Positions 37,034 to 49,900 of a DNA stretch of 64,000 bases are shown in pieces. The stretch spans positions 4,898,001 through 4,962,000 of the forward strand of contig NC_063150.1 of assembly GCF_020921035.1 (NCBI RefSeq). Reading direction: 5' to 3'. The position numbers and the translations under genes are program-made. Positions within the stretch are counted from its first letter, which is position 1. The number at the start of each line of letters is the position of its first letter. The stretch is from Rhodamnia argentea. Taxonomy: Eukaryota; Streptophyta; Magnoliopsida; Myrtales; Myrtaceae. The notes beneath the pieces were generated by a model. The model was not told the origin of the DNA and did not search any database. It worked only from the letters and a program-made list of their open reading frames with translations.

Positions 37034-39189
37034 GACACAAAACGGCTCGAGAAAATCAGCCCTTCAAATTCCTAGTTCCGCGGAAAGAGAGCTTTCAATT
37101 TCTCAAAGACGCAAACAGGCACGTCGGGAGCGTTAATGGAGAGCTGAATTTATACACAGGAATCCAAATTTTAACAGGGAAAGGAAATAATGTAATCATT
37201 TGAATTACTGTTTATTGGATTAGGAATATCTCCCGAACATATAATTTCTAAAAATTAAATAAGTGAGGAATATTTCGTTCAGCCAAAAGAGGAAACAAAA
37301 TAACGTGATATTCATCCGATTTTGATGTGATAAGCTGAAGAAAATAGCGAGTAAACCAACATTCCTTTTAATGTTTATTGTATATGTATGGAGAATATGT
37401 TTTCTTACCTTATCTATTTAGGAAGAGGATATTGACTTGATATAAATAAATTCGTCAATCCCGTAAATTCAGTCGTTCACAAATATTCAAAGCTATAAAA
37501 TATATTTTATTTTGAATATACCAAACAGTAAACCCATTATACGAAAAACAAAAGCAAATTAATTGCACCATTACGTCACAAAATCTAAAGATGATTAGAA
37601 AGTTGGACAGTATAAAGCTTTGTGGTCTGGCCACATTATCTTAAAATTGGCAATCCCTTTCACTTCCCTTGGCATCTATTAAAATATGTCTTCGAAGCGA
37701 AAATCTGAATTTTGAAAATAAATAAATAAAGATCGAACGTCAAGATAAGAAGCGAGAGAGGACTAGCTTTTGTCCTTTTTCTATCAATGGAAGTACAACA
37801 TTGAAAATTTTCACATAATTCAAGAACAAATTTGAATATGTACTAAAAGTCCAATGACCACATTGAATAAATGAAAAGTTCAATGATCACATCGTATATT
37901 TGGCTAAAATTCAAGGACTATCTTGAACAAATTGAAAATTCATGGATTATATTATATATTAAGTTAAAATTCAGAAATTATTTGTGTCATTATCCCTATA
38001 AAGAAGGGATGAGAATTTGTTTCTTTTTGTTTGGAGAAGATGTGCTTTGTCATATTGATAATCCCTTTACTTCCACGTAGACAACCAGCACCACCCTTTT
38101 CGACCAAAAAAAAAAAAACAGCACTACCCTTCTTGTCTTTTCAATTTTATTTCCAATTCAATTTGCTTTTCCTCTCACTTACATTCTCTCGTTCATTTCG
38201 CTTTGTCATGCCATCTGAAGCCATGGATGCCGTCAAAAACCCTCCAGCAAAAACACGTCTCCGGCAAAAAAACTGTGATTAAGTGAAAGAACCATGGAGC
38301 CATCTCAATCGCTCTCCAATCATCTGAAGTTGGGTCACCTCGGAGCAATCATTCAACAATTTTTATCATCAACTCTCTTTTGGCACGTTCGGTATTCCTG
38401 ACAACGTGGTTTTCTTTTAAGTGAAAATACCAAATTAATAATCGAACTCGTGTTTGACAACTCAATAACATGAGCGGGGTATAGTCGGACAACCAACCAA
38501 GCTACAACATTTTGCAATGGCACGTGTTGGCCTTACTTTACATCCCAAATCCGTTGCTTAACTCGAACTGAAAGCTGTAAAAACAGAAAATAGTCGGTGT
38601 TAAGATTTGCCTATTTTATGTTGCTATAGGACTAGTTTTTCAGTTGGTCACGAAAATTTCCACATTTTGTTCATCTTTCTGTGTAATGTATGACAAGTGA
38701 AAAGTGCTGCTTTTGAGATTACGCATAGTCCTTTGAGATTGTGTTCTTTGACATGTCCGGTAGGTTATGAAAATATTATCTGAATTATATTCAATTCAAG
38801 TCGATAAAGCTTATTACTCTAAGTTCGATTCCACTCGAACATCTCAAACTCGACTCAAGCTTGATTGAACTTTGTCTTCTCGAGCTCGATGAGCTTGATT
38901 GGCACGATTTTGTCAATATATATTTGACTTTGCACGATACTTGTATAGTATCAGATTAAATTAGATTAGATATGCAACAAAGGAAGAACCATCCAAGAAG
39001 AGAAAATAGGGACCAGTGCAACGCAAACTATAAACTGTTAAAGAGTATAAGAAGGCGCAAGCAACATTTTTTCACAGTGTCACAAGTTTGATGTATCCGA
39101 ACCTTCAACAGCATCGTCTAAAGTGTTCGTAGTGCCGCGCATTTGGATAGTCAAAAGTAATAAAAAAATAAGCTACTAACCTGCCCTAG
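37034..39189. other. Upstream DNA of the BRR2 fragment and unassigned spacer
   Basis: Up to 38393 this copies 16519-17889, including the frame MEPSQSLSNHLKLGHLGA at 38294, which ends after about 35 codons. From 38394 to 39189 the DNA is unique here. Around 38780-38920 it has the CTCGA/TCGAG-rich composition often seen in hAT-type transposon remnants. No gene is supported. Confidence 0.5.
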
Positions 39190-39340
39190 ATTTCAACAGG
39201 CTATGGAGAAACATGGAAGATGCTCTGAAAACATGAAAACGCGTTTCCTAAATATCGAGACATGACGTTGAAACACCAGCACACTGATGACGATAAACTG
39301 GGAGTCGCAATTTCTTTTTGTTCCCCCCTGTTTCTATCAT

Positions 39341-42300
39341 CTATCGGCAACATCGACCTTCAACGGCAAAAGGTGCAGAATCAACTTTTCCCTGGTTTTG
39401 CATTACCATATCAGCAACCATTTCGGCGGTCCCCAAAGCCTGCCAAATGAACTAGAACTTGTAATCCCAAATATGGTACTTCATCAAATTGCTGATACAG
39501 TATCATGCTGTTAATTGACAGCTTAATCACTGGCATTTGTAACGGGAAGTAGAAAATATGAAAAGATCATAAGACTTAAGCACCAGGGAAAATAAAGGTT
39601 CAATACATTCTAGTCTTTAAATAACTTCAACAGAAAGAGAGAGAAAATAGACATTACCAAAGTAAGTCCACTTCCTTCATGCCCCGATGCAAGGAAGACA
39701 TTTGACAGACCAGGAACAGATCCGATTACTGGCTTCCCATCGGGCACTGAGACCAGATTTGGACGGGCAAATAAATTAGATTCTACCGATCAACTTCTGG
39801 CAATACCAACTGTATATGATGATTTGTAAATCTTCTAAAGTTGTGGAATCCAACCAATCAACGACTTACTAAATGGGCGTAACCCGATTCTCACTTTTCT
39901 GTTCTTGCCGATTTCAGCTAAACTCATTTCTCTCAGTTCTGGGAAGAACTCTTGTGCCCTTTTCCAGATGTTGTCAATGATCGAAGCATCTGCTTCGGTG
40001 TTGAATCCAACAAACTGCCGGCTACTTCCTGTAAAGGCAGCTCATCTATCAAAGGGAAAACTGTTTTGCAATTAACAGCATGGCCTGCTCTAAGCCCTTA
40101 ACACGGCAAATCGAACCGAAATGAGAAGTGGCATGAAAAGAGGCAAGTTGGAACAGCTGAAAAATAGACAATCGCAGAAACATCATGCTAAAAGGTTAGA
40201 AGTACATCTACAGGCATCAAAATAGCCTTTCAATTGCAAAATGAAATCCTTGAAGTCACAAATCTTCAGAGAAATTAATGACTTGTCATTATATCCATCT
40301 GAAATCCAATACGACAATATTGAAAGACATTGGAAGACGGGTAAATGAAGGTAACACCACAATAGGTATCATTGAAAACCTTATTAGATTTATCCTCTGT
40401 TTTTCAACTATGTATCTTTTTTTAACTAACAAATGAAAAGAAGTATGAAGAAGGAACTTTCTTATACTATACAAAGAAAAAAAAGTACAATGGGCAATAG
40501 ATAAGATTAGCCACATGAAAGAACTCTTTTTACCAACTTCCTGTCAAGCCCCAAGCTGCACTCTCAACTCACCAGCGTCTCCATTTGTTTTAACGCCATT
40601 AATAGACTATTTCACTTAATCACAAGACCATTCGCCTCAATTCTTTCTCTCTCCTTTCTGATTTCGAAGAAAGAATTGAACTTAAATGAACTCGCCTTTA
40701 TGCAGTCACATTAAAAATAAAACCAATTATGGATTGGTTGAAATTGGAACCACTAAAAAAGAAAAGTGGGCTGGGCTCTTTTTTTACATCTGTATTTTGG
40801 TGCTGCTTGTAGTTGTTTTAAATTTTTTCTTTTTTATGTTCAGCCAAGAGAGGCTGGAATGGAAAACAAATTTAAAGTCTATTTAAGACCACCACATGAC
40901 TTCTTTGCACAATTTCAAATTTCAATAGAGAATAGTTGACCCCCCTGGTAGCACAAACCCTTCAATAAAATCCCAAGTGTTTTTGCTTCACCCGTCCTCC
41001 CTATCCCACTGACAGCCCTGCCTTCAACATACTAAGCACGCAAAACAGGAGAGAGGATACCATTGACTTTCATCAATTAGCACTGAAGAGCTAGGATATA
41101 TTTCCTTCATCTCCTAATGGAGATTAAAGTATGCTATATGAAGCAGAGAACAAAACTAAATGTACCAAGAACTAAGTTTCCCATAGTGTCTGTTGTAGCT
41201 GTCATTGAGATGGATAACATCTCCTCATCATTACTGAGCCCTGCAGCTGAAACACTGGAATGCTGCATTATCTGTTGATGACTAACATAACCAACTTCCA
41301 TAAGGCCATGATTCAATCGAACCGGATTGAAGTTCTCCAGCACAAGCAGATGACCCTGTCATTCAGATAAGTTCAAATAGAATCTCACAAAAGGTAGAAA
41401 TGTAAGACGTTTACTGATACTCAACATTTCAGAACAACATCAAAGGATTTATTTGAGTGACACAGATTGTTATCTTAGAAAATAAATAAAGATCTTCCAA
41501 AATGAAAACTCACATAGGTATGCCACCATTTAAAAGATTAAAGCTCGTTTGGAAGCAAAGATATTAAAATCATGTAGAAGGTACAGCGTCACATTCGTCA
41601 TTATGCATGAGAATACTTGGAAGAGGTTTTGTCTTGCAAAAAAATGACATTCACGTCTTAAGAGCACGAGGCAAACCTTTCGGGGTTTTACAGGAACATC
41701 CACCCGGATGTTCAAGTCTCTCATCAAAGATCCAGTCCAGCAGCCAGATGCAACAACAACGGCCTTCTTACAGTAGAAGGTGCTTTTGGCAGTTAAAACA
41801 GCTTTTGCTTCACCATTTTTGCCAGATCTGCGGGGTTAACATTTTAACTGTCACCCTCAGCATCTAATTAGTTACATGTCTAGAGTCCACTAGGATTTCC
41901 ATCAGAGAGACCTCTTGGCAACTATTGAAGTCCGATGAAGAAGAAAAGGATGACGAGAACATTTACCTTAACAAAGCTATTACTGGATCATGATAAAACT
42001 CCGCATACCTGCCTCGTGACGCAAATTGTCTGTTGCCCTACATATAATACACTTTTAAGACAGCGCCAAAATGGAAAATAATGAAAGATTGAGCAAAGAA
42101 AATGCTAGTAGTCATATATTAGAGGATATTCATATAAACCTCTTCAACAAAGGCTACTGTTCGGTGAGCATCCAATTGGCAATCATTGGGAAGCAAAGCA
42201 GCCCCACTTTCTTTGTCCACAGAAAGGGCTGGTTCCTTCAAGAGTAACTCACGGCTAGACAAAAATTCTGCTTCCACTCCCGCTTCAGAAAATTGCTTCA

Positions 42301-44181
42301 CTCTCCTCTCTAACAGGGCTGACTCTTCGACCGTTTTACCAATTAGCAAGCTACCTTTAATGGAAAAAACTACTTGCATCATCAGATATCCTCAAGCCTT
42401 TTATACCACGCAACATCCATATACCTACTCTATCACTAAGTTAAAGGAAGATTCGATTTCTCAGATGATTCAGACCTATTTCTGTTCAACAAGACTAATC
42501 AAGTGGTTCAAAAAATAGCAATCCTTACAGGATTTATTTTCCTTTCGTGCATAATACTAGATGTTAAACAACTGTTGCTGTTTTGCACTGCCGGTACAAA
42601 TGAAGTACATGCACCACCAATTGCCAATACCATTGGTTTTTACTGCTTAATTGAACTCTTTGTACATCAAGCAGATCCATTAAATTAATGCTAACACCTC
42701 CATGTTAACGACATTTCCAGACCATTTGCACTAAAATATATACTGAAGTAATCTGAAAGTTGAGCTAATCAAATTAGACTAATATGCCACAAAACAATGG
42801 TTTCAAATAGAATAAAAGCAATCGTCCAAAAAATAGAATAAAAGCAAAAACAGAAAAAAGAATCAAAGCCCCCTCTGCTTTTGTCTCCTTCAATCTGAGC
42901 AGACGTGATTGGCCAGGTCAATGAAAGCCGTAAAAGAAATGAAGTTGTTCCTCACAGTGCAGTTGAGAGTCTTTATAATACACAGACAGAGCTATTTCTT
43001 TACCGGTCTTTTTCCATCCCAACAATTCTTGAGAGTTCAAGCCTTGATCGTGTATGTGCTCTGCCAAACTTTCCCACAGTTGATGACTTCTCAGTGCCAG
43101 CTCCCAGATGTCTGATCCTGGGGTTTTAGAAGCCATCCAGATATAGCCCTGCCCTACATTCAGCCCAAAAGCCGAATAGAAGTCGAAGACATCCTACAAC
43201 CAATCAGAATTCAGGAATAGAAATTTGCACCCACCCAAGACAACTGTAATTCTCAAATGCTTAAGCAATTCCAACACCATTTCACACGCATGAGCTAGAA
43301 ACTGCCAGAATTTCAGGATGGCCACCAAAGCACAAAAGTTAAAACAAAATGATAAGACCACCTTAGTGAACAGCACAAAATTTGAACACCATCCGCAGAT
43401 TCTATGAACGATCTAGTTCTATATGATGTATACACTGAACACTACTTAGAAATGACTGCATAAAAACCATAAATTGTTTCTTGCTGAGAACCAACAGCGC
43501 AAAAAATCAAGTATCACGATTGATATCAATCACACACGATGCAATCAAAAGTTGGCAACAATTTGCATTTGACGCGTATTATCCAAGAAAGCTTAAAGCC
43601 AGAATTTGTCTCTCCTGCAAATGTTTGTATATTGCTAATAATACTAAAAATGCCGACATTTCATATTGATCACTTTTAGTATGAACTCAGTTTTTTTTTT
43701 TTTCCCCTCTTTCTCTATATAATGAAGACAGTTTTATTCAACAAAAAAAAAAAAAAGTCATGCAAAGTTATCAAACCGAACTAAAACCAAGCAACTACCT
43801 GCACCGATAGCACAAGCCCAAGAAACTACCTGCACCAGTGGCACCAGAGCAAGGGACTGCTTTGTCGATGACGGCAACGGACAGGTCCGACTCGAGCAGC
43901 AACTGCCGGGCAATGGTCAACCCGATGATGCCGGCTCCGACAATCAAGACATCGAAAGAATGTTGGGACGCGACTACCTGCTTCGAGCCGACACGAACAC
44001 GCCCAAGCGGTTCGCCAGTTGGTCCATTCAAGCTAGTCCGGATACTAAACAGATCGACCGGGATTCTGGATCTGAACAGGCTCGAGCGCAGAGCCAGAGT
44101 AGGTGGTCTCGGAGAAACTACGGAGGACGAGGGTTTAAGATGAGGTTTAGTAGCGGGATGATATGTGTACATGGAGGCCAT
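39341..44181 (-). CDS. FAD-dependent oxidoreductase, DAO family, probably plastid-targeted
   Basis: Nine exons on the minus strand: 44181-43830, 43153-43004, 42354-42140, 42037-41967, 41827-41677, 41355-41166, 40028-39870, 39746-39658 and 39439-39341. Every junction is GT-AG and the total is 1476 nt, giving 491 aa. The first 75 or so residues are rich in Ser, Arg and Pro and poor in acidic residues, as in a chloroplast transit peptide. An FAD-binding VGAGIIG motif follows at 81-87, then the GAGQGYIW block. The C-terminal part has FMPDGKPVIGSVPGL, SGHEGSGLTLALGTAEM, typical of glycine oxidase/D-amino acid oxidase-like enzymes. The closest plant relatives I know are the uncharacterised At5g48440-type proteins. 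The substrate is not known to me. A second copy of the donor GGTGCAG/GTAGTT lies 31 bp beyond the exon 1 donor; its use would shift the frame. The last exon has an inverted copy at 8592-8690. Confidence 0.92.
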
Positions 44182-44787
44182 TTGCAGGGAGACCTTCGAG
44201 CTGTTTGATGGGATCGTTCTCTGTTTCTCAGGTCAACTGCGTCTTCCGTTCCGGACGGTACGAGGTCAACTGTTCGATGCTTTGTCAATGATCAAATGGA
44301 CTTGTCTGAAACCTATTCGTAGAAATGCCCACGATAAGTACTGACTGACTCCCACTATTTTGGGTAATTACACATCCTCCCCTTCGTTAAAGCGAAAAGT
44401 ACGATTTGCCTCACCCAAAAGTAGAAGTTTTTCACTCCAACCCTTGACTTCATAGCGACATCAGTCTACTTCATAGTGACATCAGTCTCGCCGTGAATTT
44501 ACGGCGGTGGAGACATAAATATTGAATCTTTCGTTCCGGTACAAATATTGATCAAACACCCCATATTTGAGTATGTTCCGAGACAAATACATTCTCAACA
44601 CGATTCTTTGAATGCATTTTCAAGCTGTTTTGCCCATTAATTCAAACAATTTATGCATTAAGTTTCTGCCCTCGATTGAGGGGTCATGAGCAGGATGTCA
44701 TTCGAAGACGACCAATGCCAAGAAATGATCGAGACCGCGAGCTAATGAATGTGGTCGATGTATAGAAAAGTGCCCACACTTTCCATA
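44182..44787. other. Upstream DNA of the FAD oxidoreductase gene
   Basis: No separate gene is visible. The stretch presumably holds the promoter of the gene starting at 44181. I could not pick a convincing TATA box. Confidence 0.4.
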
Positions 44788-44820
44788 GGGCTTTTTTCCA
44801 AAATATGGTAAAAAAAAAAA

Positions 44821-45342
44821 GAGTTAATACCACGGAAAATATTAAATTGGTACACCAATAATAAATTTATCACAAACTATTTTTTTTTATCACAAAAAAT
44901 CTCAAACCGATATACTTATGACAAATTTACCCCAAATTGGTACACTAGTGACAAATTTACCCTCCGTTAATTTTTATTAAATTTAACCGTCAAATTGTTA
45001 AGTTAGATGGCACATGGCGGTTCATGAGTATACCACTTTCGATTTTTCCCCATCTATTTGTCACAAGATATATCAATTTGAGATTTTTGTGGTATTAACC
45101 CAATTTAATGAAGGGTAAATTTGTCATAGATGTAGCAGTTTTGGATTTTTCATGGTCAAAACAATTAGTTTGAGGTAAATTTGTTATTAGTGTACCGGTT
45201 TAGGGTTTTTGATTGTCAAAAAAGTAGTTTAAGTTAAATTTGTCACAAGTGTATCAATTTAAGATTTTTCGTGGTTAAAAAAATAATTTTGGATAAATTT
45301 GTCATAAATGTACCGGTTTGGGGTTTTTCGTGGTATTAACTC
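44821..45342. mobile_element. Sub-repeat element nested in the Mutator-like element
   Basis: It begins GAGTTAATACCACGGAAAA and ends CGTGGTATTAACTC, so its ends are inverted. The interior is a run of diverged sub-repeats with phrases like AAATTTGTCACAAGTGTA. The surrounding arm resumes after it (compare 45343-45400 with the reverse complement of 46120-46180), which shows it inserted after the Mutator-like element. It has no coding capacity. Relatives lie at 663-1042, 18960-19345, 19685-20108 and 51365-53631. Confidence 0.8.
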
Positions 45343-45424
45343 AAAAAAATTACCAATTTAAATATTTTTGTAAAAATTTTACCGATTTAGGGCATGTGCG
45401 CCTCTATCGGGCGGCATAGCTAGG

Positions 45425-45905
45425 GGTCGTGAGTTCACGGATCTCTCGTCGGCATGGCCCATGGGCGGAAGGATAGCGAGCGATTCGCGACCGGTTAGCG
45501 ATGATGAGGATTGATGGCGGGTCGATGGTTGGCTCGAGCGGTCGAACGGAGAGGCGACACGGCACCGCAATGGAATGGCGGCAAGAGCTTGGGTGGGACG
45601 GCTCCACTACGGTGCCGTGTCACCGTGCCTCTATGGGAGGCGCACAAAGCCTTGTGCACCATCTAGGCGCACAACACCTTGAATTTTTTTTTTTTACTTT
45701 CTTTTTCTTTTTGTAGCCACATAAAGCTCTTGCCATTGCACCACTGTAATGCCGTGTTGCTGTGCCACCCCTCCGTTCAACAGCTCAAGCCAACCGCCCA
45801 CCCGCCGTCCATCCTTGTCATCGCCACCCAGCTGCAAATCACTTGCGGTCCTTCCTCCCATGGGTCGTGCCGACCCAAGATCCTGAGACTCGCAACCCCC
45901 AACCG
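45425..45905. repeat. GC-rich inverted repeat in the element core
   Basis: Arms at about 45425-45590 and 45720-45905 are imperfect inverted copies, sharing for example CCCATGGG-centred and GGCGGGT-centred blocks. The composition is much richer in GC than the rest of the element. It may be captured host DNA, as in Pack-MULEs, but I recognise no protein in it. Confidence 0.65.
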
Positions 45906-46218
45906 CGCTGTCATGCTAGGTCGCCCTCCTCCGACCCACTGCCCAAGGACTCCCGTGCGCCGCAAGTCCGCGAGCCCTCGTGCCACCGCAGCGCCTAAGA
46001 GTTGCAGCCATGTTGTGGTCGCCGTCCGTGTCGTCGTTATTGTCCGAGTTATATAAATATATACGTTATAAATAAACGTTATTATAAATATAAAAAGAAA
46101 AAAAAGTCGTGCGACTGTTTGGGAGGCTCACATGCCTAAATCGGTAAAAGATTTACAAAAATACTTAAATTGGTAAAAAAAAATTTATCATATTTTGGAA
46201 AAAAAGCCCCTTTCCATA

Positions 46219-46997
46219 ATGATCAATTTGGTGCGATGAGTCATTGACTAATGACAGTTGAAAACACGGTATAGCCTTTCTCAAATCTGATCAGCTTCCA
46301 GACCGAAAGAACAGTAGAATAGAGGACATTAAAGAAACTCAAGAAATAACCAGCTCTTTGATCAGAGTATAGAGCATAATTTCGTGATTTGGGCCCTAAT
46401 AAGGCTCAGAAAATATTACTTTTCCCATTCCGAGCACCGCGACAAGGCTGATGAAAATCAAAGCAGCCACTTGGTTGGGATATAAAGAAAAACAACAAAG
46501 CTATTAGAGGTTTGATTACTGCATAAGAGGGGACACAAATCGATACATTAATAATAGAATACTACATCAGCTAGAACCCCAAGTGAAATTTAGCCAGGCC
46601 AGCTCCACAGAAAGTAGGATCTCCAAGAAAATCCCCACTGGTTGAGAGTATCCGAAAAAACAAAACCGTCTTCGAATGATGTTTGTAGGGAAGCAGTTGA
46701 TACCGAACTAGTCACAACTTAATATTGAGGGGCCCACTTGAAATGGCAGGGCACGATAGTTTTTTTGGAAGCAGCAAAATCAGCCTCTCGGAGCGCTGGC
46801 ACATGATCTCATGAACCTCATGCCCAGAACCTTTGTCTGGCGGAATAACCCTCTCTTAATACAGAGTATAAAACATAACTTCCAACTGTTAAGAGAGGTT
46901 GCCAGAACGTTGTGCCATGGCCTGAAGGAACGGCAGTCTTGAGTGCAATCCTAGGGGGAGACATCCTGCAGAATACTATAGGCGAAGTAGATAACTA
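46219..46997. other. 3' flank of the PARN-like gene
   Basis: No gene, RNA or repeat is recognised. It should contain the 3' untranslated region of the gene ending at 46998. Confidence 0.5.
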
Positions 46998-49900
46998 TCA
47001 CAATTCTTCCAAGTAAATCATGGACTCGCTATTGGAATGTACATCATAATTCTTTCTCGTAGAATGATCTTCAGAATAGCCATTGTCATCCGCAAAGTTG
47101 TGGTCAAAGGCGTCAGCTAAATCTGCATCAAATAAACCAAGCCTACATAATTTCATGTACGTCTCATAACCTGCAGCTTTTAAGCCTTCTGACACCAAGT
47201 CCAACAATGGTCCAGAAAGGTCACTACTGTTCATTATGCTCAAAAGATTTCCAGATAAACCTGGTTGCCAGAATATGACAATAGCACAGCTCTTATCTAC
47301 CAAGCGAACATCAAAGTTTTCGGAGAAGACTTTGTGTGACCCCTGGAGCTGGCTCTTCAGCATTTTACTAGACAACCCCTTTTCAAATCCCCATAGAAAA
47401 ACCACATCCCTGCAGTTTGCTCTTCTAGTATCGTTTCTCCAAATGCTGATAGACTCGTCAAGTGGATCAGCAGAAGGCCATGGTCTGTAGATGTTGGCAA
47501 ACCGTTCCAGGGTCCCAGCCTGATGACTACTATCAGATTGGCTGCTCTCAGGAGCAGATCTCAGTATGGAACACAGCTTCGCGAACAAGTGACATATCCT
47601 TACAACGTTAAGCCCATGATGCTTGCCTTCACTTCCAGTAACTGGTAGCCAAATATGGAAAGCAGAGGTCAGGTCAAATAAAATTCAAGCAACAAGGAAC
47701 GTTCTTAACTTTACTGGGTTCTTCAGTATGATTCAACCAGCTATATTCATAAGTCTTCCCCAATCAGATACTCAAATGTCAGGTCCCTATCCATATAGAA
47801 TTCAATGTGGACCTTTCAATTGCCATACGAAAAATGCTCACACAAGTAGGCTATGCTAAATGTTGCAATCAGGCACCTTTCATGTAAGGACAGTTTCCTG
47901 AAATTGCAGTCAGACAGCATTACCTTTCCACAAGACCACCCCCTAAAATAGGTGCCTCCAGTAAAAGTTGAAAATGTCCACAGACAAATGTTTTATGTGC
48001 ATGCTCACAAGCTATAATGCATCAACCAACTGACCTGGTGAAACTTCCACGTCAACGGGTGCAAAGAATTGATTGTTCAAGAAGGAAAGTGCCGTGGCTA
48101 TACTGGTTGTCTTCCCCAAAGGAGCAATTTCCTTCATCAGATGATTGACATCAAATACTTGGGGGAAAACTAAGCGTAAGGAGCGAAGGAACTCATCCAC
48201 ATCTGAAGGCAGTGGAGCGAGGAACATTGGATAGATAGATGTAAAATCTGTTTAGGATGAAATTAAGTCTACAAATAAGAAGAAGTGATAGACAATAGTA
48301 ATATAATTAAAAGTTTATAGATGGAAATGGCTTTGTATGGAGTTACACCATTAAGAGAATTGAGGGACACAATAGGTTTCTGAGCAGCAGAAATCAATTC
48401 GATCACCTCTCGGAAACCTCGAAATGCCTTTGTTTGCTCATGTTCAAGATTTTGAAGCTCTTGCTGTAAGCCACAGAAAGATCATTTCCATGAGAATGTC
48501 TTACCACACAAAGGTGCAATCTGTTGACCTCACAGACCTACCTCTAGAAGATTCTTGTCCTCTTTTGAACTTGTTAATATGACACGAACTGCCCAGGCTC
48601 CAGCACCCTTTGCTGGAACAGTTAAAGGAACCAGATCTTCAGAAAATTCCGCCAAAACCTCCATTATGCCAATAGATTAAGAGAATCAGTAACACTCAAA
48701 GATATAGAAATGAAAAAAACTGAACAGTTTGCGAGAGAGCCAACCCATTTCAGAGAAAAGTACCTCAAGTGCATGCTGCACTTGATTTTGGCTACAAACA
48801 TCTATAGTCATGGATGGTCTTGATCCATACTCTTCACTCCCTAAGATAAGTTTCCTCATTGATCTTACAAGTGGTTCTGTGCAAGATCAATAGAAATTAA
48901 TTGACCACAAAAAACACAAGAAGGTAACATCAGAAAGTGAACAAATCCACAGCAATAATATGTTTACCATCGTTCCTTGTGCTCGAATCTTCAAAAGAAT
49001 TTTTCCATTGCTTAATGCGAGATCTAATCCTCTCAAGAAAAACTGCATCTGCTACAGAAGGGCTCGAAGAGGATTTCTCCGGATATTTACCACATACTGG
49101 AATCCCCTTCCAAACTTTAGCAAGGCATTCTTGCTCTCTGGATAAGTATGAGATGCCTGTAACATAAAGCATGAATCATCCAATCTTGTTTATTTGTTAT
49201 CAGAAAGGTTTTCAAAGATTTTGCCTTATCCTCAATAACGGTGTGTAGTGATTTACTACTAGGGGTGAACCCAAGAACGGGACCGCCGGACCGGACCGGG
49301 ACCGATGGTCCGCATCCCGGTTTTAGGGAATGGACAGTCCGATCCAGATCCTAAAATTGGAACCGGTGACGCGGGTGGTCCGGTTCCCTAGGTTCCAGAA
49401 GGCCTAGGACCGGACCGGACCACTCGGACCGAACCGGTCCTCTTTTTTTAAAATTTTTTTAAAAGATAAACCTAACGTTTACTTGTTGTTTAGGTTTAGG
49501 TCATTTAGGATTTCTTTGCTTCACTTCAATGTAGTGCCGCAAGCATTTTTTCTTACCTTTCCATTGTTCAATCTCCACTTATTTCGCTAGGACAGCCAGT
49601 CTTGAGTCATCCTACCGCTTGTCTCGCCTCAAACTTCATTGGCACCTTCATTGGCACCTTCATTGGCACCTTCTACAAAGTGTGCATCTATTTTTTTACG
49701 ATGCCGAAAACGGAAACCCCTGGAACCAACACAACCGGACGTGGCAGTCCGGTCGAGATGTTCCGAAAAGTGGGTCCACGGGACCATGAGTCCGGTTCCC
49801 GGTTTTTAATGGGAACCGAACCGGACCGGGAACCGCTCACCCCTATTTACTACTTAGCGCACCTAGTTATTCATAAACGGAAAGTGATGCGGATACACAA

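Larger units (their letters stand above)
23500..38393. repeat. Segmental duplication, unit 2
   Basis: Counterpart of 1042-17889, with the same gene order and orientation (lipoxygenase +, BRR2 -). It differs in three large ways. The lipoxygenase 5' region is tandemly duplicated (23838-24617 repeated from 24622). The segment matching 7391-14877 is missing. In its place stand 31145-35379, a tandem array plus unassigned DNA. The right edge ends in similarity at 17889/38393, just after the conserved frame MEPSQSLSNHLKLGHLGA. Confidence 0.85.
44788..46209. mobile_element. Mutator-like foldback element, 1422 bp
   Basis: The ends are inverted copies of GGGCTTTTTTCCAAAATATG (44788 onward and ending at 46209). 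The element is flanked by exact 9-bp direct repeats, CTTTCCATA, at 44779-44787 and 46210-46218, the target duplication size of Mutator-type transposons. The left arm is split by an insertion (44821-45342). Inside, GC-rich arms at about 45425-45590 and 45720-45905 are inverted copies of each other. There is no transposase frame, so it is non-autonomous. Its ends are related to those of the element at 51432-52778. Confidence 0.88.
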
